64,000 bases of DNA from Hyphomicrobiaceae bacterium (GTDB taxonomy: Bacteria; Pseudomonadota; Alphaproteobacteria; Rhizobiales; Hyphomicrobiaceae): the NCBI GenBank assembly GCA_022844225.1, contig JALHMC010000001.1, forward strand, positions 186,001 through 250,000. Direction: 5' to 3'. Below are positions 39,488-49,657 of this stretch, piece by piece. The first letter of the stretch is position 1. Each line of letters begins with the position of its first letter. The notes beneath the pieces were generated by a model that saw only the letters and a program-made list of their open reading frames with translations, made no database searches and had not been told where the DNA came from. The position numbers were made by a program, and so were the translations under genes.

Positions 39488-41716
39488 ATGCCCTCGTCCA
39501 ATGAACTGCTGATCGAGCTCTTCTCTGAAGAGATCCCGGCGCGCATGCAAAGCAAGGCCGCCGAGGATCTCCGGCGTCTCGTGGTCGACGGTTTGAAGGG
39601 TCGAGGCTTGTCCGTTGGAGCGGCCATCGCGTTTGCGACGCCGCGGCGCCTCGCACTGGTGGTGCAGGGCGTGCCGCCGATGTCACCGGCTATCTCGGAC
39701 GAGAGAAAGGGTCCGCGCGTCGGCGCCCCCGATGCTGCGATCCAGGGGTTCCTCAAAAGCGCAGGCCTCGCCTCGATCGAGCAGGCCCGGGTCGTCGAGG
39801 ACGGCAAGAAGGGCAGCTACTACCTCGCGAAGATCGAGAAGCCCGGTCAGCCGGCAACGGTGCTCATCGGTGACGTCCTGACGGAGACGCTCGAGAAATT
39901 CCCTTGGCCGAAGTCGCAGAGGTGGGGCGCTGGATCGTTCCAGTGGGTTCGCCCCTTGCATTCGATCATCTGCCTTTATGCCGGCAAGGTGGTTCCGATC
40001 GAGGTCGGCGGTGTCACGGCATCGAACGTGACGCGAGGCCACCGCTTCCATGGCAACGAGCCGTTCCTGGTTGAGAGCTTCGAGGACTACGGCACGAAGT
40101 TGAAGGCGGCCAAGGTATTGCTGCCGTCGTCCGAACGCGCCGAAATGATCCGCGAGCAGGCGCTGGCGCTGGCGAAGAAGGCCGGACTCCAGCTGGTCCA
40201 GGACGAGGCACTGCTCGCCGAGAACGCCGGGCTTGCCGAATGGCCCCTCGTGCTGATGGGCACTTTCGATGAAGACTTCCTCGCCGTGCCGGGCGAATGC
40301 CTGACGACCTCGATGAAAAGCCACCAGAAGTGCTTCTCGCTGACCGACCCGGCGACCGGGAAGCTCGCCAACAAGTTCCTGATGGTCTCGAACCTCATTC
40401 CGGTCGACGGCGGGCACGAGGTGATCGCCGGCAACGAGCGGGTCATCCGGGCCAGGCTTTCGGATGCGCGTTTCTTCTGGGAGCAGGATCTCAAGCGCCA
40501 CCTCGAGCCGATGCACTTCGAGCTGAAGGGCATCACCTTCCACGAGAAGCTCGGCACGCAGTGGGATCGCATGGAGCGGATCACGGAGCTGGCGCGGCAG
40601 ATCGCGGGCAGCGTCGATGCGGAGCCGGAGCTGGCGGGGCGCGCGGCGCAGCTGTGCAAGGCGGATCTCGTCTCGGGCATGGTCGGCGAGTTCCCCGAGT
40701 TGCAGGGCCTGATGGGCCGCTACTACGCCGAGGCCGAGCACATGAACCCCAAGATCGCCGCGGCGATCGAGGAGCACTATAAGCCGCGCGGCCAAAGCGA
40801 CACCGTGCCGACGGCACCGGTCTCGATTGCGGTGGCGCTGGCCGACAAGCTCGACACGCTGGTGGGGTTCTGGGCGATCGGCGAAAAGCCGACCGGGAGC
40901 GGCGATCCGTATCAGCTCAGGCGGGCAGCGTTGGGCGTGATCCGGATCGTGCTGGAGAATGATTTGCGGGTTTCCCTTCGCAAAGTGCTCTTCAGACCAA
41001 TTCTCGACGCTCATGTGCGGTTGATGGCAGCCCGCGTGAGCGAGAAGTTGCCGAGCCTCGATGAAGTTATTCAAGACAAGTATAGCTCATTGGACGACGT
41101 GAACTGGAAGGAGGTTTACTCCGAGCGCCTGACAAGAGCAGGTGCGAGCAAGGAGGCTGAGCAGCTTCCAAAGAACGTGGACGCGACCTATGGTGACCTC
41201 CTCTCCTTCTTCGCCGACCGGCTTAAGGTCCATCTCCGCGAAAAGGGTGCCCGGCACGACCTGATCGATGCCGTGTTTGCCCTTGGCGGGCAGGATGATC
41301 TCGCGCTCATCGTGCGTCGTGTCGAGGCGCTGGACGACTTCCTCAAGACGGACGACGGGGCCAACCTGCTGGCCGGTGTCAAGCGGGCCGCCAACATCCT
41401 CGCCATCGAGGAGAAGAAGGACAAAACCACCTACGCCGACGCCTACGACATCAAGCTCCTCGTCGAGAAGGAGGAAGCCGCCCTCGCCGCGGCGATCGAA
41501 CAGGCCAAGCAGGACACCGTCGCCGCGCTCAACGTCGAGAACTTTACCGGCGCCATGAACGCGCTCGCCGACCTCAGGTCACCCGTCGATGCCTTTTTCG
41601 AGAAGGTGACGGTCAACGCCCCCGATACGGCGCTGCGCGCGAACCGGCTGAAGCTGCTGTCGGAGATCCGCGCAGCGACCCTCAACGTCGCCGATTTCTC
41701 TAAGATCTCGGGGTGA
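39488..41716 (+). CDS. glyS: Glycyl-tRNA synthetase beta subunit
   Basis: LLIELFSEEIPARMQSKAAEDL, FPWPKSQRWGAGSFQWVRPLHSI, TRGHRFHG, ALADKLDTLVGFWAIGEKPTGSGDPYQLRRAALGVIRI; start placed at ATG 39488. Confidence 0.97.
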   Translation: MPSSNELLIELFSEEIPARMQSKAAEDLRRLVVDGLKGRGLSVGAAIAFATPRRLALVVQGVPPMSPAISDERKGPRVGAPDAAIQGFLKSAGLASIEQARVVEDGKKGSYYLAKIEKPGQPATVLIGDVLTETLEKFPWPKSQRWGAGSFQWVRPLHSIICLYAGKVVPIEVGGVTASNVTRGHRFHGNEPFLVESFEDYGTKLKAAKVLLPSSERAEMIREQALALAKKAGLQLVQDEALLAENAGLAEWPLVLMGTFDEDFLAVPGECLTTSMKSHQKCFSLTDPATGKLANKFLMVSNLIPVDGGHEVIAGNERVIRARLSDARFFWEQDLKRHLEPMHFELKGITFHEKLGTQWDRMERITELARQIAGSVDAEPELAGRAAQLCKADLVSGMVGEFPELQGLMGRYYAEAEHMNPKIAAAIEEHYKPRGQSDTVPTAPVSIAVALADKLDTLVGFWAIGEKPTGSGDPYQLRRAALGVIRIVLENDLRVSLRKVLFRPILDAHVRLMAARVSEKLPSLDEVIQDKYSSLDDVNWKEVYSERLTRAGASKEAEQLPKNVDATYGDLLSFFADRLKVHLREKGARHDLIDAVFALGGQDDLALIVRRVEALDDFLKTDDGANLLAGVKRAANILAIEEKKDKTTYADAYDIKLLVEKEEAALAAAIEQAKQDTVAALNVENFTGAMNALADLRSPVDAFFEKVTVNAPDTALRANRLKLLSEIRAATLNVADFSKISG

Positions 41717-41787
41717 AGGCGGGCAGCCTTGAAGGGGGCTGCGTCGTGCTAACCCGCTGCCCCACGCGTTAAGCCTCCCCTTCACTG

Positions 41788-41813
41788 CCCCCTCCCCGCA
41801 AAGGGGCAGGGGG
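41788..41813 (+). terminator. Stable hairpin downstream of glyS
   Basis: cccccTcccc-gcaaa-gggg(c)Aggggg pairing with one bulged C; no strong U tract. Confidence 0.4.
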
Positions 41814-41896
41814 ACGCAAGAGCCGATAGGACTGGACGACCATGGCTCTCGCCTTTGGCGAGGGCTGCTGCCCATGGACAGGCCCACGGCAGTCGT

Positions 41897-41935
41897 CGGC
41901 AGAGCTAACTGGGGCTGATGGCAGGGCTAACTGGG
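41897..41935. repeat. Two direct repeats of a 17-bp unit, 22-bp period
   Basis: ggcagAgctaactgggg and ggcagGgctaactgggg. Confidence 0.7.
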
Positions 41936-42042
41936 GGGTAACCATTTTCTGCGCCTAGTGGAGGCCGGGTGGCGAGGTGCGCGCGCGTTTTCGCAGCTGC
42001 ACTTGCTCGTCGTTGTCGCGAGTGAGCGTAGAGGAGTTCCGC

Positions 42043-44319
42043 ATGTCAAATGCCACCAAGAGCCTCACTGCGGGCTGGCAATCGGACACGCTCATACGTC
42101 TCGTCGTCATCGCCTTCACGGCCGCGCTCTTCATGTCGGCGCTGCTGCTCTTCTCCGTGCAACCGATGTTCGCGCGGATGATCTTGCCGCATCTCGGCGG
42201 ATCGCCCTCGGTGTGGGCCGTGTCGCTGTGCTTCTTCCAGGCCGTCCTGCTGGGCGGTTACACTTATGCCCATTTGCTAGAGCGCATCGGTGATCGCCGC
42301 CTGGCCCTCGGTGTGCATCTGGTACTGCTGACGTCGGCCGCGCTCGCACTACCCTTCGCCGTGCCAGCCGATACCGACGTCTCGGGCGGCAACCTCTATC
42401 TGTCGGTCGTCGGCATCCTGGCCGTCGGGGTCGGATTACCGTTCTTCGCGATCTCCGCCAACGCGCCCTTGCTGCAGTCGTGGTTCGCCCGGTCCGGCCA
42501 TCCGCGCGCAGCCGACCCCTATTTCCTCTATGGCGCCTCGAACATCGGCTCATTGGCGGCGTTGCTCGCCTATCCCGTCGTCGTCGAGCCAAGCCTTGGC
42601 CTCGGCTCGCAAGCCGTGATGTGGGCCGGTGGCTTCGTCGTCCTGATGGCCCTTATCGGCGTCAGCGGCATGCTGGGGCTTGCCCTGAAGCCTCACCAGG
42701 ACGCCGCTATCTCGAACGAAGCTCGCCCCCTGCAGCCGACCAGCTGGGCGCAGCGTGGCACGTGGATAGGTCTCGCCTTCGTGCCGTCGGGGCTGCTGGT
42801 CGCCTTCACCAGCTACCTGACGACCGACATCGCCTCGGCGCCGTTCCTGTGGGTGCTGCCACTGGCGCTGTTCCTGTCGACGTTCATCTTCGTCTTCAAA
42901 GACACGCCGCCGATCCCACACGCCGCGTTCCTAGCCGTGCAGACCGTGGCCGTCGTCGGCGCGCTTGCCGGCCTCGCCGCATCGTCGGGCGGCGGCTGGG
43001 TGCTCGGGGTCACGATGGGCTTCCTCGCCTTCTTCGTCACCTCGATGGTGTGCCACCGCGAGCTTTATCTCGCCCGACCCGACCGTGCGCATCTCACCGA
43101 GTTCTATATGTGGATGTCGCTCGGCGGTGTGCTCGGCGGCGTGTTCGCCGCGATCATCGCGCCGCAGATCTTCAGCTCGATCCACGAATTCCCGCTACTG
43201 ATCATCCTCGGATTGGCCGCGAGGCCGGGTGTGCGCGAGGCACTCAGCGACAGCAAGGAGCGCGCGGATGCGCTCCGCTTACCGCTCCTGCTGCTCGCGG
43301 CAATCGCGATCACGGCCATCGTGCTGCGCAGCATGACACTCTCCGAGTTGGCGCTCCGCTTTGCCTATCTGCCGGTCATCGCCATCCTCGGGGTTCTGAT
43401 GGTCGCCTCGACCTTGCGGCCCCTTCGACTGGTCGCTCTGGCCGGCGTCGCGGGACTGAGCATCATCCTGCTGCCATCCACATTCAGCCGCGGCATCACC
43501 GAGCGCGGCTTCTTTGGTGTCCTCCGGGTCGTGACATCCGCCGATGGCAGCACGCGTGCGCTGATGCATGGCACCACACTGCATGGCGGCGAGCGACTGA
43601 AGGACAAGGCGGGCAATCCCGTCGCCCATCCGACGCCGGCCGCCTACTACCATCACGAAGGTCCTCTCACGCGCGCCATCGAGACGGCCCGCGAGCTCCA
43701 CGGTGCAACGGGGCGCCCCTTCGCGGCCGGCATCGTCGGCCTGGGAGCCGGCGCCATGGCCTGCCATTCCAAGCCGGGCGAATTCTGGCGCTTCTATGAG
43801 ATCGATCCGGTTGTGGTGCGGATCGCATTGAACCCCGAGATGTTCACGTACCTCGCCAAGTGCCGCCCGGGCGCCGACATCATTCTCGGCGATGCCCGTC
43901 TGACGGTTTCGCGCGAGCCTAAGGGTACGTTCGACTATCTCGCCATTGACGCCTTCTCGTCGGACGCCGTGCCCGTGCATCTGATCACGCGTGAGGCGAT
44001 CGCCATGTACCTGGACCGGCTGACCCCGTCAGGCATTCTTGCGATGCACGTCTCGAACCGTCACATGAACCTCGAGGAGGTCGCCTCGGTTACGGCTCGA
44101 TCGGTGCCGGGCGCGCATGTCGCGGTCGTGGCCCATGCGCCGCCGAGGGACAGCGACGCGACGCCGAGCCGCGTCGTGCTCGTCGCGCGCTCCGAAGCTG
44201 CCATGGCGCGCGTCCTCGCTTGGCACGACGCGAGGCCCGCCCCTTCGAGCGAGGTTGCGCCCTGGACCGACGATTACGCGAATGTGCTGGCCGCGATCTG
44301 GCGCAGGTACATGCACTGA
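42043..44319 (+). CDS. Fused MFS-type membrane domain / spermidine synthase-like protein
   Basis: N-terminal multi-TM domain (SVQPMFARMILPHLGGSPSVWAVSLCFFQAVLLGGYTYAHLL); C-terminal polyamine synthase-like domain (GLGAGAMACHSKPGEFWRFYEIDPVVVRIA...DYLAIDAFSSDAVPVHLITREA). Confidence 0.87.
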   Translation: MSNATKSLTAGWQSDTLIRLVVIAFTAALFMSALLLFSVQPMFARMILPHLGGSPSVWAVSLCFFQAVLLGGYTYAHLLERIGDRRLALGVHLVLLTSAALALPFAVPADTDVSGGNLYLSVVGILAVGVGLPFFAISANAPLLQSWFARSGHPRAADPYFLYGASNIGSLAALLAYPVVVEPSLGLGSQAVMWAGGFVVLMALIGVSGMLGLALKPHQDAAISNEARPLQPTSWAQRGTWIGLAFVPSGLLVAFTSYLTTDIASAPFLWVLPLALFLSTFIFVFKDTPPIPHAAFLAVQTVAVVGALAGLAASSGGGWVLGVTMGFLAFFVTSMVCHRELYLARPDRAHLTEFYMWMSLGGVLGGVFAAIIAPQIFSSIHEFPLLIILGLAARPGVREALSDSKERADALRLPLLLLAAIAITAIVLRSMTLSELALRFAYLPVIAILGVLMVASTLRPLRLVALAGVAGLSIILLPSTFSRGITERGFFGVLRVVTSADGSTRALMHGTTLHGGERLKDKAGNPVAHPTPAAYYHHEGPLTRAIETARELHGATGRPFAAGIVGLGAGAMACHSKPGEFWRFYEIDPVVVRIALNPEMFTYLAKCRPGADIILGDARLTVSREPKGTFDYLAIDAFSSDAVPVHLITREAIAMYLDRLTPSGILAMHVSNRHMNLEEVASVTARSVPGAHVAVVAHAPPRDSDATPSRVVLVARSEAAMARVLAWHDARPAPSSEVAPWTDDYANVLAAIWRRYMH

Positions 44320-44328
44320 CGCCCTGCG

Positions 44329-45504
44329 TCAGCCACTCTTCCGGGCCGGAAATGCGCCTTCCTTCGCCGAATGCCACCATTTGCCGGCAATGACGGTGCC
44401 CTCGGCAAAGATGCGCTTGGCGCCTGTCATATGCTCGCCAAGTACGTCTTCGTAGTCGAAGGCGCCGTCCTTGACGGAGAGGATGGTTGCATCTCCCGCC
44501 GATCCGGTCTTGAGCGATCCCAGCTCGGGGCGCTTCAAGGCCATCGCGGCATTGACGGTCGATTGCTTCACCACCTCGGCGAGCGGCATGCCCATGCACA
44601 GGAACTTGGACATGGTCGTCACCTGATCGTAGGCCGGACCGTCGATGCAAAGCTGGTGCACGTCGGACGAGATCGTATCCGGCATGAATCCCCCGGCCAA
44701 CATGGCACGCGCCGTCTTGAACGAGAACGAGCCCTTGCCGTGACCGATATCGAAGAGAACGCCGCGGGCGCGGGCCTCGCGGACGGCTTCCTTGACCTTT
44801 CCCTGCGCCGTGACCGGTGCATTCGGAAATGGGCGAAACGCATGTGTGAGCACGTCGCCCGGGCGCAGCATGCCGATCACCTCCTCGTAGGATGGCGGCG
44901 GGTGGTCGATGTGGCACATCAGCGGCATGCCGACCTCGTCGGCCACCTGCAGCGCGATGTTCAAGGGCGCCGTGCCCTGATCGCCCGAAGCATGCAGGCC
45001 AACGCGCACCTTGATGCCGACGATCACGTCCCGGTTGGCGTCGGCGACGGCGACGGCCTCGCGCGGCGCCATCAGCTCCATGTTCTTCGATTCGCCGATC
45101 ATGTGTGTCTTCGAGAAGGCGTAGATGCCAGCGAACGAGACGTGCAGGTAAGCGAGGATGCGCGCTTCGCTTCGCTCGATCACGTGCTTCTTGAAGCCGG
45201 CAAAATTGCCAGGCCCGGCGCTGCCGGTATCGACCGAGGTTGTAACGCCCGACAGTCGGCAAAACTCGTCCGCGTCGATGCCGAGTGAGGTGCCGCCCCA
45301 ATAGACGTGGGTATGGAGGTCGATCAGGCCGGGGGTAACGACGTGCCCCGTGACGTCGCGAACCTCGGTCGCGGGCCCGGCTTTGAGGTCCTTGCCGACG
45401 CCGGCCGACTTGCCGCCTGCGAATGCCACGTCCAGGATGCCGTCCACCCCCTGCGAGGGATCGATCACATGGCCGCCTTTGAGGATCAGGTCGTAAGTGG
45501 GCAT
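44329..45504 (-). CDS. Amidohydrolase/deacetylase family metallohydrolase
   Basis: DLILKGGHVIDPSQGVDGILDVAF, VVTPGLIDLHTHVYWGGTSLGIDAD, TISSDVHQL. Confidence 0.88.
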   Translation of the reverse strand: MPTYDLILKGGHVIDPSQGVDGILDVAFAGGKSAGVGKDLKAGPATEVRDVTGHVVTPGLIDLHTHVYWGGTSLGIDADEFCRLSGVTTSVDTGSAGPGNFAGFKKHVIERSEARILAYLHVSFAGIYAFSKTHMIGESKNMELMAPREAVAVADANRDVIVGIKVRVGLHASGDQGTAPLNIALQVADEVGMPLMCHIDHPPPSYEEVIGMLRPGDVLTHAFRPFPNAPVTAQGKVKEAVREARARGVLFDIGHGKGSFSFKTARAMLAGGFMPDTISSDVHQLCIDGPAYDQVTTMSKFLCMGMPLAEVVKQSTVNAAMALKRPELGSLKTGSAGDATILSVKDGAFDYEDVLGEHMTGAKRIFAEGTVIAGKWWHSAKEGAFPARKSG

Positions 45505-45768
45505 TGGGGGGGCTCCGGTTTTGCTTTGCCCAAAGGTGCCATCGATGCGAACCCTAGGCGAGGGTGAAGATTAGGCGGGGGCGACCCTGAGGAGCCGGCC
45601 GCAGAGCAGCCGTCGAGATTTGGCGATGGTCGGGCCCGGATTACCCGGTTCGCAGGGGCCGGCGGCGCCCGGCACTGCCTCAACTTGACAGCGCGGCCCG
45701 CCACTCCGTATATCCGGCCACTCGGGCCGCCGGATGCGAAGTGGGCATCCGAAGGCCGTATCAAGAGT

Positions 45769-45845
45769 GGCGGGATAGCTCAGGTGGTTAGAGCGAAGGT
45801 CTCATAATCCTTAGGTCGGCGGTTCAAGTCCGCCTCCCGCTACCA
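45769..45845 (+). tRNA. tRNA with CAU anticodon (elongator Met or Ile2; not resolvable by eye)
   Basis: GGCGGGATAGCTCAGGTGGTTAGAGCGAAGGTCTCATAATCCTTAGGTCGGCGGTTCAAGTCCGCCTCCCGCTACCA; GGCGG/CCGCC T stem, encoded CCA. Confidence 0.93.
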
Positions 45846-45996
45846 AGAATTCAAGAGCGACGTCTCAACATCCGGGTCGGGGGTCCGGCTAATCGCGACC
45901 ACTATCAGGTTCGCGATCGTTGCGGTGTCCACTCCCGCTCGATGGGTCCCGGGGACATGCCCCGGGATGACACTTGCGTGACCTCAGGATATCGCC

Positions 45997-46932
45997 CTAC
46001 GCCTTCTCCGCCTTCGCGGGCGCCTCGTTGGGGATGCCGGCCATGAGGGAGGTCGGGATGACGTCGATCAGCTCGTCGACATTGAACATGCCGGCGTCCT
46101 CGTACTTAAAGATCGAGCGCTTCACCTCGCCATAGTAATAGGTGTGATAGTGCCCCTTCTCGGCGTGGAAGATCTGGCCGTTGACGTCGGCGGCGGCATC
46201 GGTCGCGAGGTAGGCCACCATCGGCGCGATGTACTCCGGACCCGGCATCTGCATGCGCTGCTCGTAGTCCTTCTGCGTCATCAGGCCGTTCTCGACGCGC
46301 CGCTTCCAGTTGGCGATCACCGCGTCGTTCACCGTCATGCGGGTGGCGGCGAATGGGCACATGGCGTTGGCCGTGATGCCGTACTGCCCGGCCTCGCGGG
46401 CAATCGTGCGGGTGAGCCCGATGATGCCGGCCTTGGCGGCGGCATAGTTGCATTGCCCGACCGAGCCCTTGAAGGCGTCAGAAGAGAAATTGATGATCCG
46501 GCCATGACGGGCGTTGCGCATCATCTTGGTGGCGTGCGTGCACATGTTCCACGTGCCCTTTAAGTGCACACCGATGACGAGGTCGAAGTCCTCCTCGGTC
46601 ATGTTCCAGATCATGCGCTCGCGCAGCATGCCGGCGGTGTTCACGACGAAGTCGATCTTGCCGTAGGTCTCGGCGCAGGTACGCACCATGCGGCCGGCGG
46701 ACTGGTAGTCGGCCACGCTGTCGTTGTTGGCGGTCGCCTTGCCGCCTGCCTTGACGATCTCGGCGGCGACCTGATGCGCCGAGTCGTCCTTGTCGGCCTG
46801 GCCCTCGCGTCCGGCACCCACGTCGTTGACGATGACGCTGGCGCCCTGCTCGGCCATCAGCAGCGCCACCGCGCGTCCGATCCCTCGGCCTGCTCCCGTG
46901 ACGATGCCGGCCTTGCCTTCGAGGTTCTTCAT
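45997..46932 (-). CDS. SDR-family oxidoreductase
   Basis: KAGIVTGAGRGIGRAVALLMAEQGA, VNTAGMLRERM, YAAAKAGIIGLTRTIARE. Confidence 0.9.
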   Translation of the reverse strand: MKNLEGKAGIVTGAGRGIGRAVALLMAEQGASVIVNDVGAGREGQADKDDSAHQVAAEIVKAGGKATANNDSVADYQSAGRMVRTCAETYGKIDFVVNTAGMLRERMIWNMTEEDFDLVIGVHLKGTWNMCTHATKMMRNARHGRIINFSSDAFKGSVGQCNYAAAKAGIIGLTRTIAREAGQYGITANAMCPFAATRMTVNDAVIANWKRRVENGLMTQKDYEQRMQMPGPEYIAPMVAYLATDAAADVNGQIFHAEKGHYHTYYYGEVKRSIFKYEDAGMFNVDELIDVIPTSLMAGIPNEAPAKAEKA

Positions 46933-46992
46933 GATGGCGTCTCCAGTATGCTGTTCTGATCGAGAGAGGATAGGCGCGAGCAGAGCCGGGTG

Positions 46993-48369
46993 TCACCTGG
47001 ACTCGACACGCACCGCCGCCGCAGGATGACAGGCGGGCAGCCTGGCCCGTCCGGCGCCATAGAGCTTCTCGCGCAATGTCCCTGTCTCGTAGCCGGACTT
47101 GTATCGTCCGCGCTCCTGGAGCACCGGCACCACCAGATCGACAAAATCCTCGACGCATTCCGGCATGACTGTGCGGGAAAGATTGAAACCATCGATGCCC
47201 GTTGACTCCATAATTTCGATCAACGCGTCTGCCACCTGCTCCGCCGAGCCTACGGTTGGCTGCCACCGGCTGCCCAGCACGACCTGATCCATGATCCGCC
47301 GCCGCGTCCATGTGCTCTCGGTCCTACGCGTGATCGCATCCATGAAGGAGTTGTTCGCATCCGTCTTCACATGGCGGATCGGCTCGTCCAGAGCGTAGCC
47401 GCCGAGATCGATGCCGAGCGACGCGGAGAAATGCGCAAGCGCCCCCTCCACGCTGGAGCAGCGACGGTAGTCCTCGAGCTTGTCCCGGGCTTCCTTCTCC
47501 GTGCGGCCGACGACGACCGTCGCCAGTTGGAACATCAAGACCTCGGCAGCGTCCCGGCCGGCGCCGGCTGCTTGAGCCCGAATATCGGCAACGGTGGCTG
47601 CGAGCGCTCTTTTCGACTGCTCCGCGAGAAAGACGCACTCGGCGTGCTTTGCCGCGAACCGTCTGCCGCGGGTGGAGGCGCCAGCCTGGTAGAGCACCGG
47701 GGTCCGCTGTGGGGACGGCTCACTCAGATGCAGCGCGTCGACTTTGTACCGTGTGCCTTCGTAACGCACGCGATGCAGCTTTGCCGGGTCGGCATACGGT
47801 CCGGCGTCCCGGCCATTCCTCACCGCGTCATCCTGCCAACTCCCCTCCCAAAGCCGGTAGACGATCTCCATGTATTCGTCGGCCATGTCGTAGCGGTCGT
47901 CGTGACCGATCATCTTCTGGTCGCCCATGCCGCGGGCGGCACTGTCCAGGTAGCCTGTGACGATATTCCAGCCGATCCGGCCGCGCGTCAGGTGGTCCAG
48001 CGTCGACATTCGGCGCGCGAACGTGTAGGGCGCCTCATAAGTGAGGTTGCACGTCACCCCGAAGCCCAGGTGTTTCGTCACTGCGGCCATGGCCGGCACG
48101 AGCAGCAGTGGGTCGTTCACGGGGATCTGGACTGATTCCCGGATCGAGGTGTCTCCATCGCCGCGATAGACGTCGTAGACACCCAGGATATCGGCGAGGA
48201 AAATGCCGTCGAACAACCCGCGCTCCAGAGTTCGGGCAAGGTCCATCCAATAATCGATGTCGGTGTAGCGCCTCGATTGGTCGCGAGGGTGCCGCCACAT
48301 GCCGTGCTGGATGTGGCCAACACAATTCATGTCGAAGGCATTGAGCCTGAGCTGCTTCGGCATTCGCAT
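46993..48369 (-). CDS. Flavin-dependent monooxygenase of the NtaA/SnaA/DszA (LLM) family, subtype 1
   Basis: NAFDMNCVGHIQHGMWRHPRDQSRRYTDIDYWMDLARTLERGLFDGIFLADILGVYDVY; start placed at 48369 inside ORF 46993..48594. Confidence 0.92.
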   Translation of the reverse strand: MRMPKQLRLNAFDMNCVGHIQHGMWRHPRDQSRRYTDIDYWMDLARTLERGLFDGIFLADILGVYDVYRGDGDTSIRESVQIPVNDPLLLVPAMAAVTKHLGFGVTCNLTYEAPYTFARRMSTLDHLTRGRIGWNIVTGYLDSAARGMGDQKMIGHDDRYDMADEYMEIVYRLWEGSWQDDAVRNGRDAGPYADPAKLHRVRYEGTRYKVDALHLSEPSPQRTPVLYQAGASTRGRRFAAKHAECVFLAEQSKRALAATVADIRAQAAGAGRDAAEVLMFQLATVVVGRTEKEARDKLEDYRRCSSVEGALAHFSASLGIDLGGYALDEPIRHVKTDANNSFMDAITRRTESTWTRRRIMDQVVLGSRWQPTVGSAEQVADALIEIMESTGIDGFNLSRTVMPECVEDFVDLVVPVLQERGRYKSGYETGTLREKLYGAGRARLPACHPAAAVRVESR

Positions 48370-48457
48370 CGCCTCGCTGGTGGATCGCGGCAGGCCGAAA
48401 CAGCCACACTGTGAAGACGACCGGCCACTCGCGAGACATAGTCTGGCGCGTGCCGCC

Positions 48458-49657
48458 TCACACGCGCAAGCGCTCCCATGCCTGGAGCCGCCGCGCCGCT
48501 TCCCCCATGCGCTCCGTCGAGCCCGCGTAGGAGAATCGCACGAACCGGTGCCCGCGCGCCTCGTCGAAGTCCACGCCTGGAGTTGCCGCGACACCTGTCT
48601 CGGCCAGCATCAGCTTGGTGAAAGCGAGACTGTCGTCCGTAAAGCGTGAGACATCGACGTAGAGATAGAAGGCGCCGTCAGCCGGCACGATCTCGGTGAA
48701 GCCGGCGCTGGGGAGCTGGTTCAGCAGCAATTCACGGTTTGCCGCGTAGATGCGCCTGTTGGCCTCGAGTTCCTCCAACCCGTCGAAGGCACCGAGCGCC
48801 GCCACCTGCGACACCGCCGGTGGCGATATGTAGAGGTTCTGCGCCAGTCGTTCGACCGTGCGCACGAGGGCCGGTGGCACCACCATCCAACCGACCCGCC
48901 AACCCGTCATCGAGAAGTATTTCGAGAAGCTGTTGATCACGACCACGTCGTCGGAGAACTGCAGTGCCGTCGCCTGCGGCAAGCCCCACGTCAGGCCGTG
49001 ATAGATCTCGTCCGAAACGAACCAGAGCTTGCGCCGCTTTGCCACTGTCGCGATTTCAGCGAGGCGGTCGGGCTCGAGCATGGTCCCGGTCGGGTTCGCT
49101 GGGCTCGCGATGAGAAGGCCCGCCAGGTCGTGCTCATCGGCGGCAGCCTCGATCGCGGCCGCTGTCGGCATCCACCGGGTCGAGGGCCCTGTCTCCAGAT
49201 TGACCGGACATGCCCCCAATGCGGTCAGGATATGCCGGTAGCAGGGATACCCAGGCGCCGGCAGCGCCACCAGGTCACCGATCCCGAACAGTGACAGAAA
49301 CGCCAGGACGAAGGCGCCTGATGATCCGCTGGTGACGACCACGCGATCAGGTGACAGATCGAGGCCGTACCAATCGCGATAGAGCCTCGCGATCCGCTCC
49401 CTCAAGGGATCCAAGCCTAGCGCCAGAGTGTAGCCGAGATTTTCGGCGTCGAGCGCCCGCTTTACGGCCTCACGCGCTGCTCTCGGCGCCGCCGTCGCCG
49501 GTTGGCCAACCTGCATGTGCACGATGTCGCGACCCTGCGCTTCCGCCGCTGCAGCCTGCCGCATCACGTCCATAACGATGAAGGCATCGATCGCACTGCG
49601 CGCCGGTAGCGGCCGCAAGAGCGAGGAAGCCGCCAATGTTCGATCGCTCGCCATCAT
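48458..49657 (-). CDS. Class I/II PLP-dependent aminotransferase
   Basis: VVVTSGSSGAFVLAFLSLFG, ANPTGTMLEPDRLAEI, SDEIYHGLTW, VINSFSKYFSMTGWRVGWMV; start placed at 49657. Confidence 0.92.
   Translation of the reverse strand: MMASDRTLAASSLLRPLPARSAIDAFIVMDVMRQAAAAEAQGRDIVHMQVGQPATAAPRAAREAVKRALDAENLGYTLALGLDPLRERIARLYRDWYGLDLSPDRVVVTSGSSGAFVLAFLSLFGIGDLVALPAPGYPCYRHILTALGACPVNLETGPSTRWMPTAAAIEAAADEHDLAGLLIASPANPTGTMLEPDRLAEIATVAKRRKLWFVSDEIYHGLTWGLPQATALQFSDDVVVINSFSKYFSMTGWRVGWMVVPPALVRTVERLAQNLYISPPAVSQVAALGAFDGLEELEANRRIYAANRELLLNQLPSAGFTEIVPADGAFYLYVDVSRFTDDSLAFTKLMLAETGVAATPGVDFDEARGHRFVRFSYAGSTERMGEAARRLQAWERLRV

Noticed and set aside
39683-41074. 463-aa minus-strand ORF
   Set aside because: Antisense of glyS; His/Arg-rich composition typical of high-GC shadow frames
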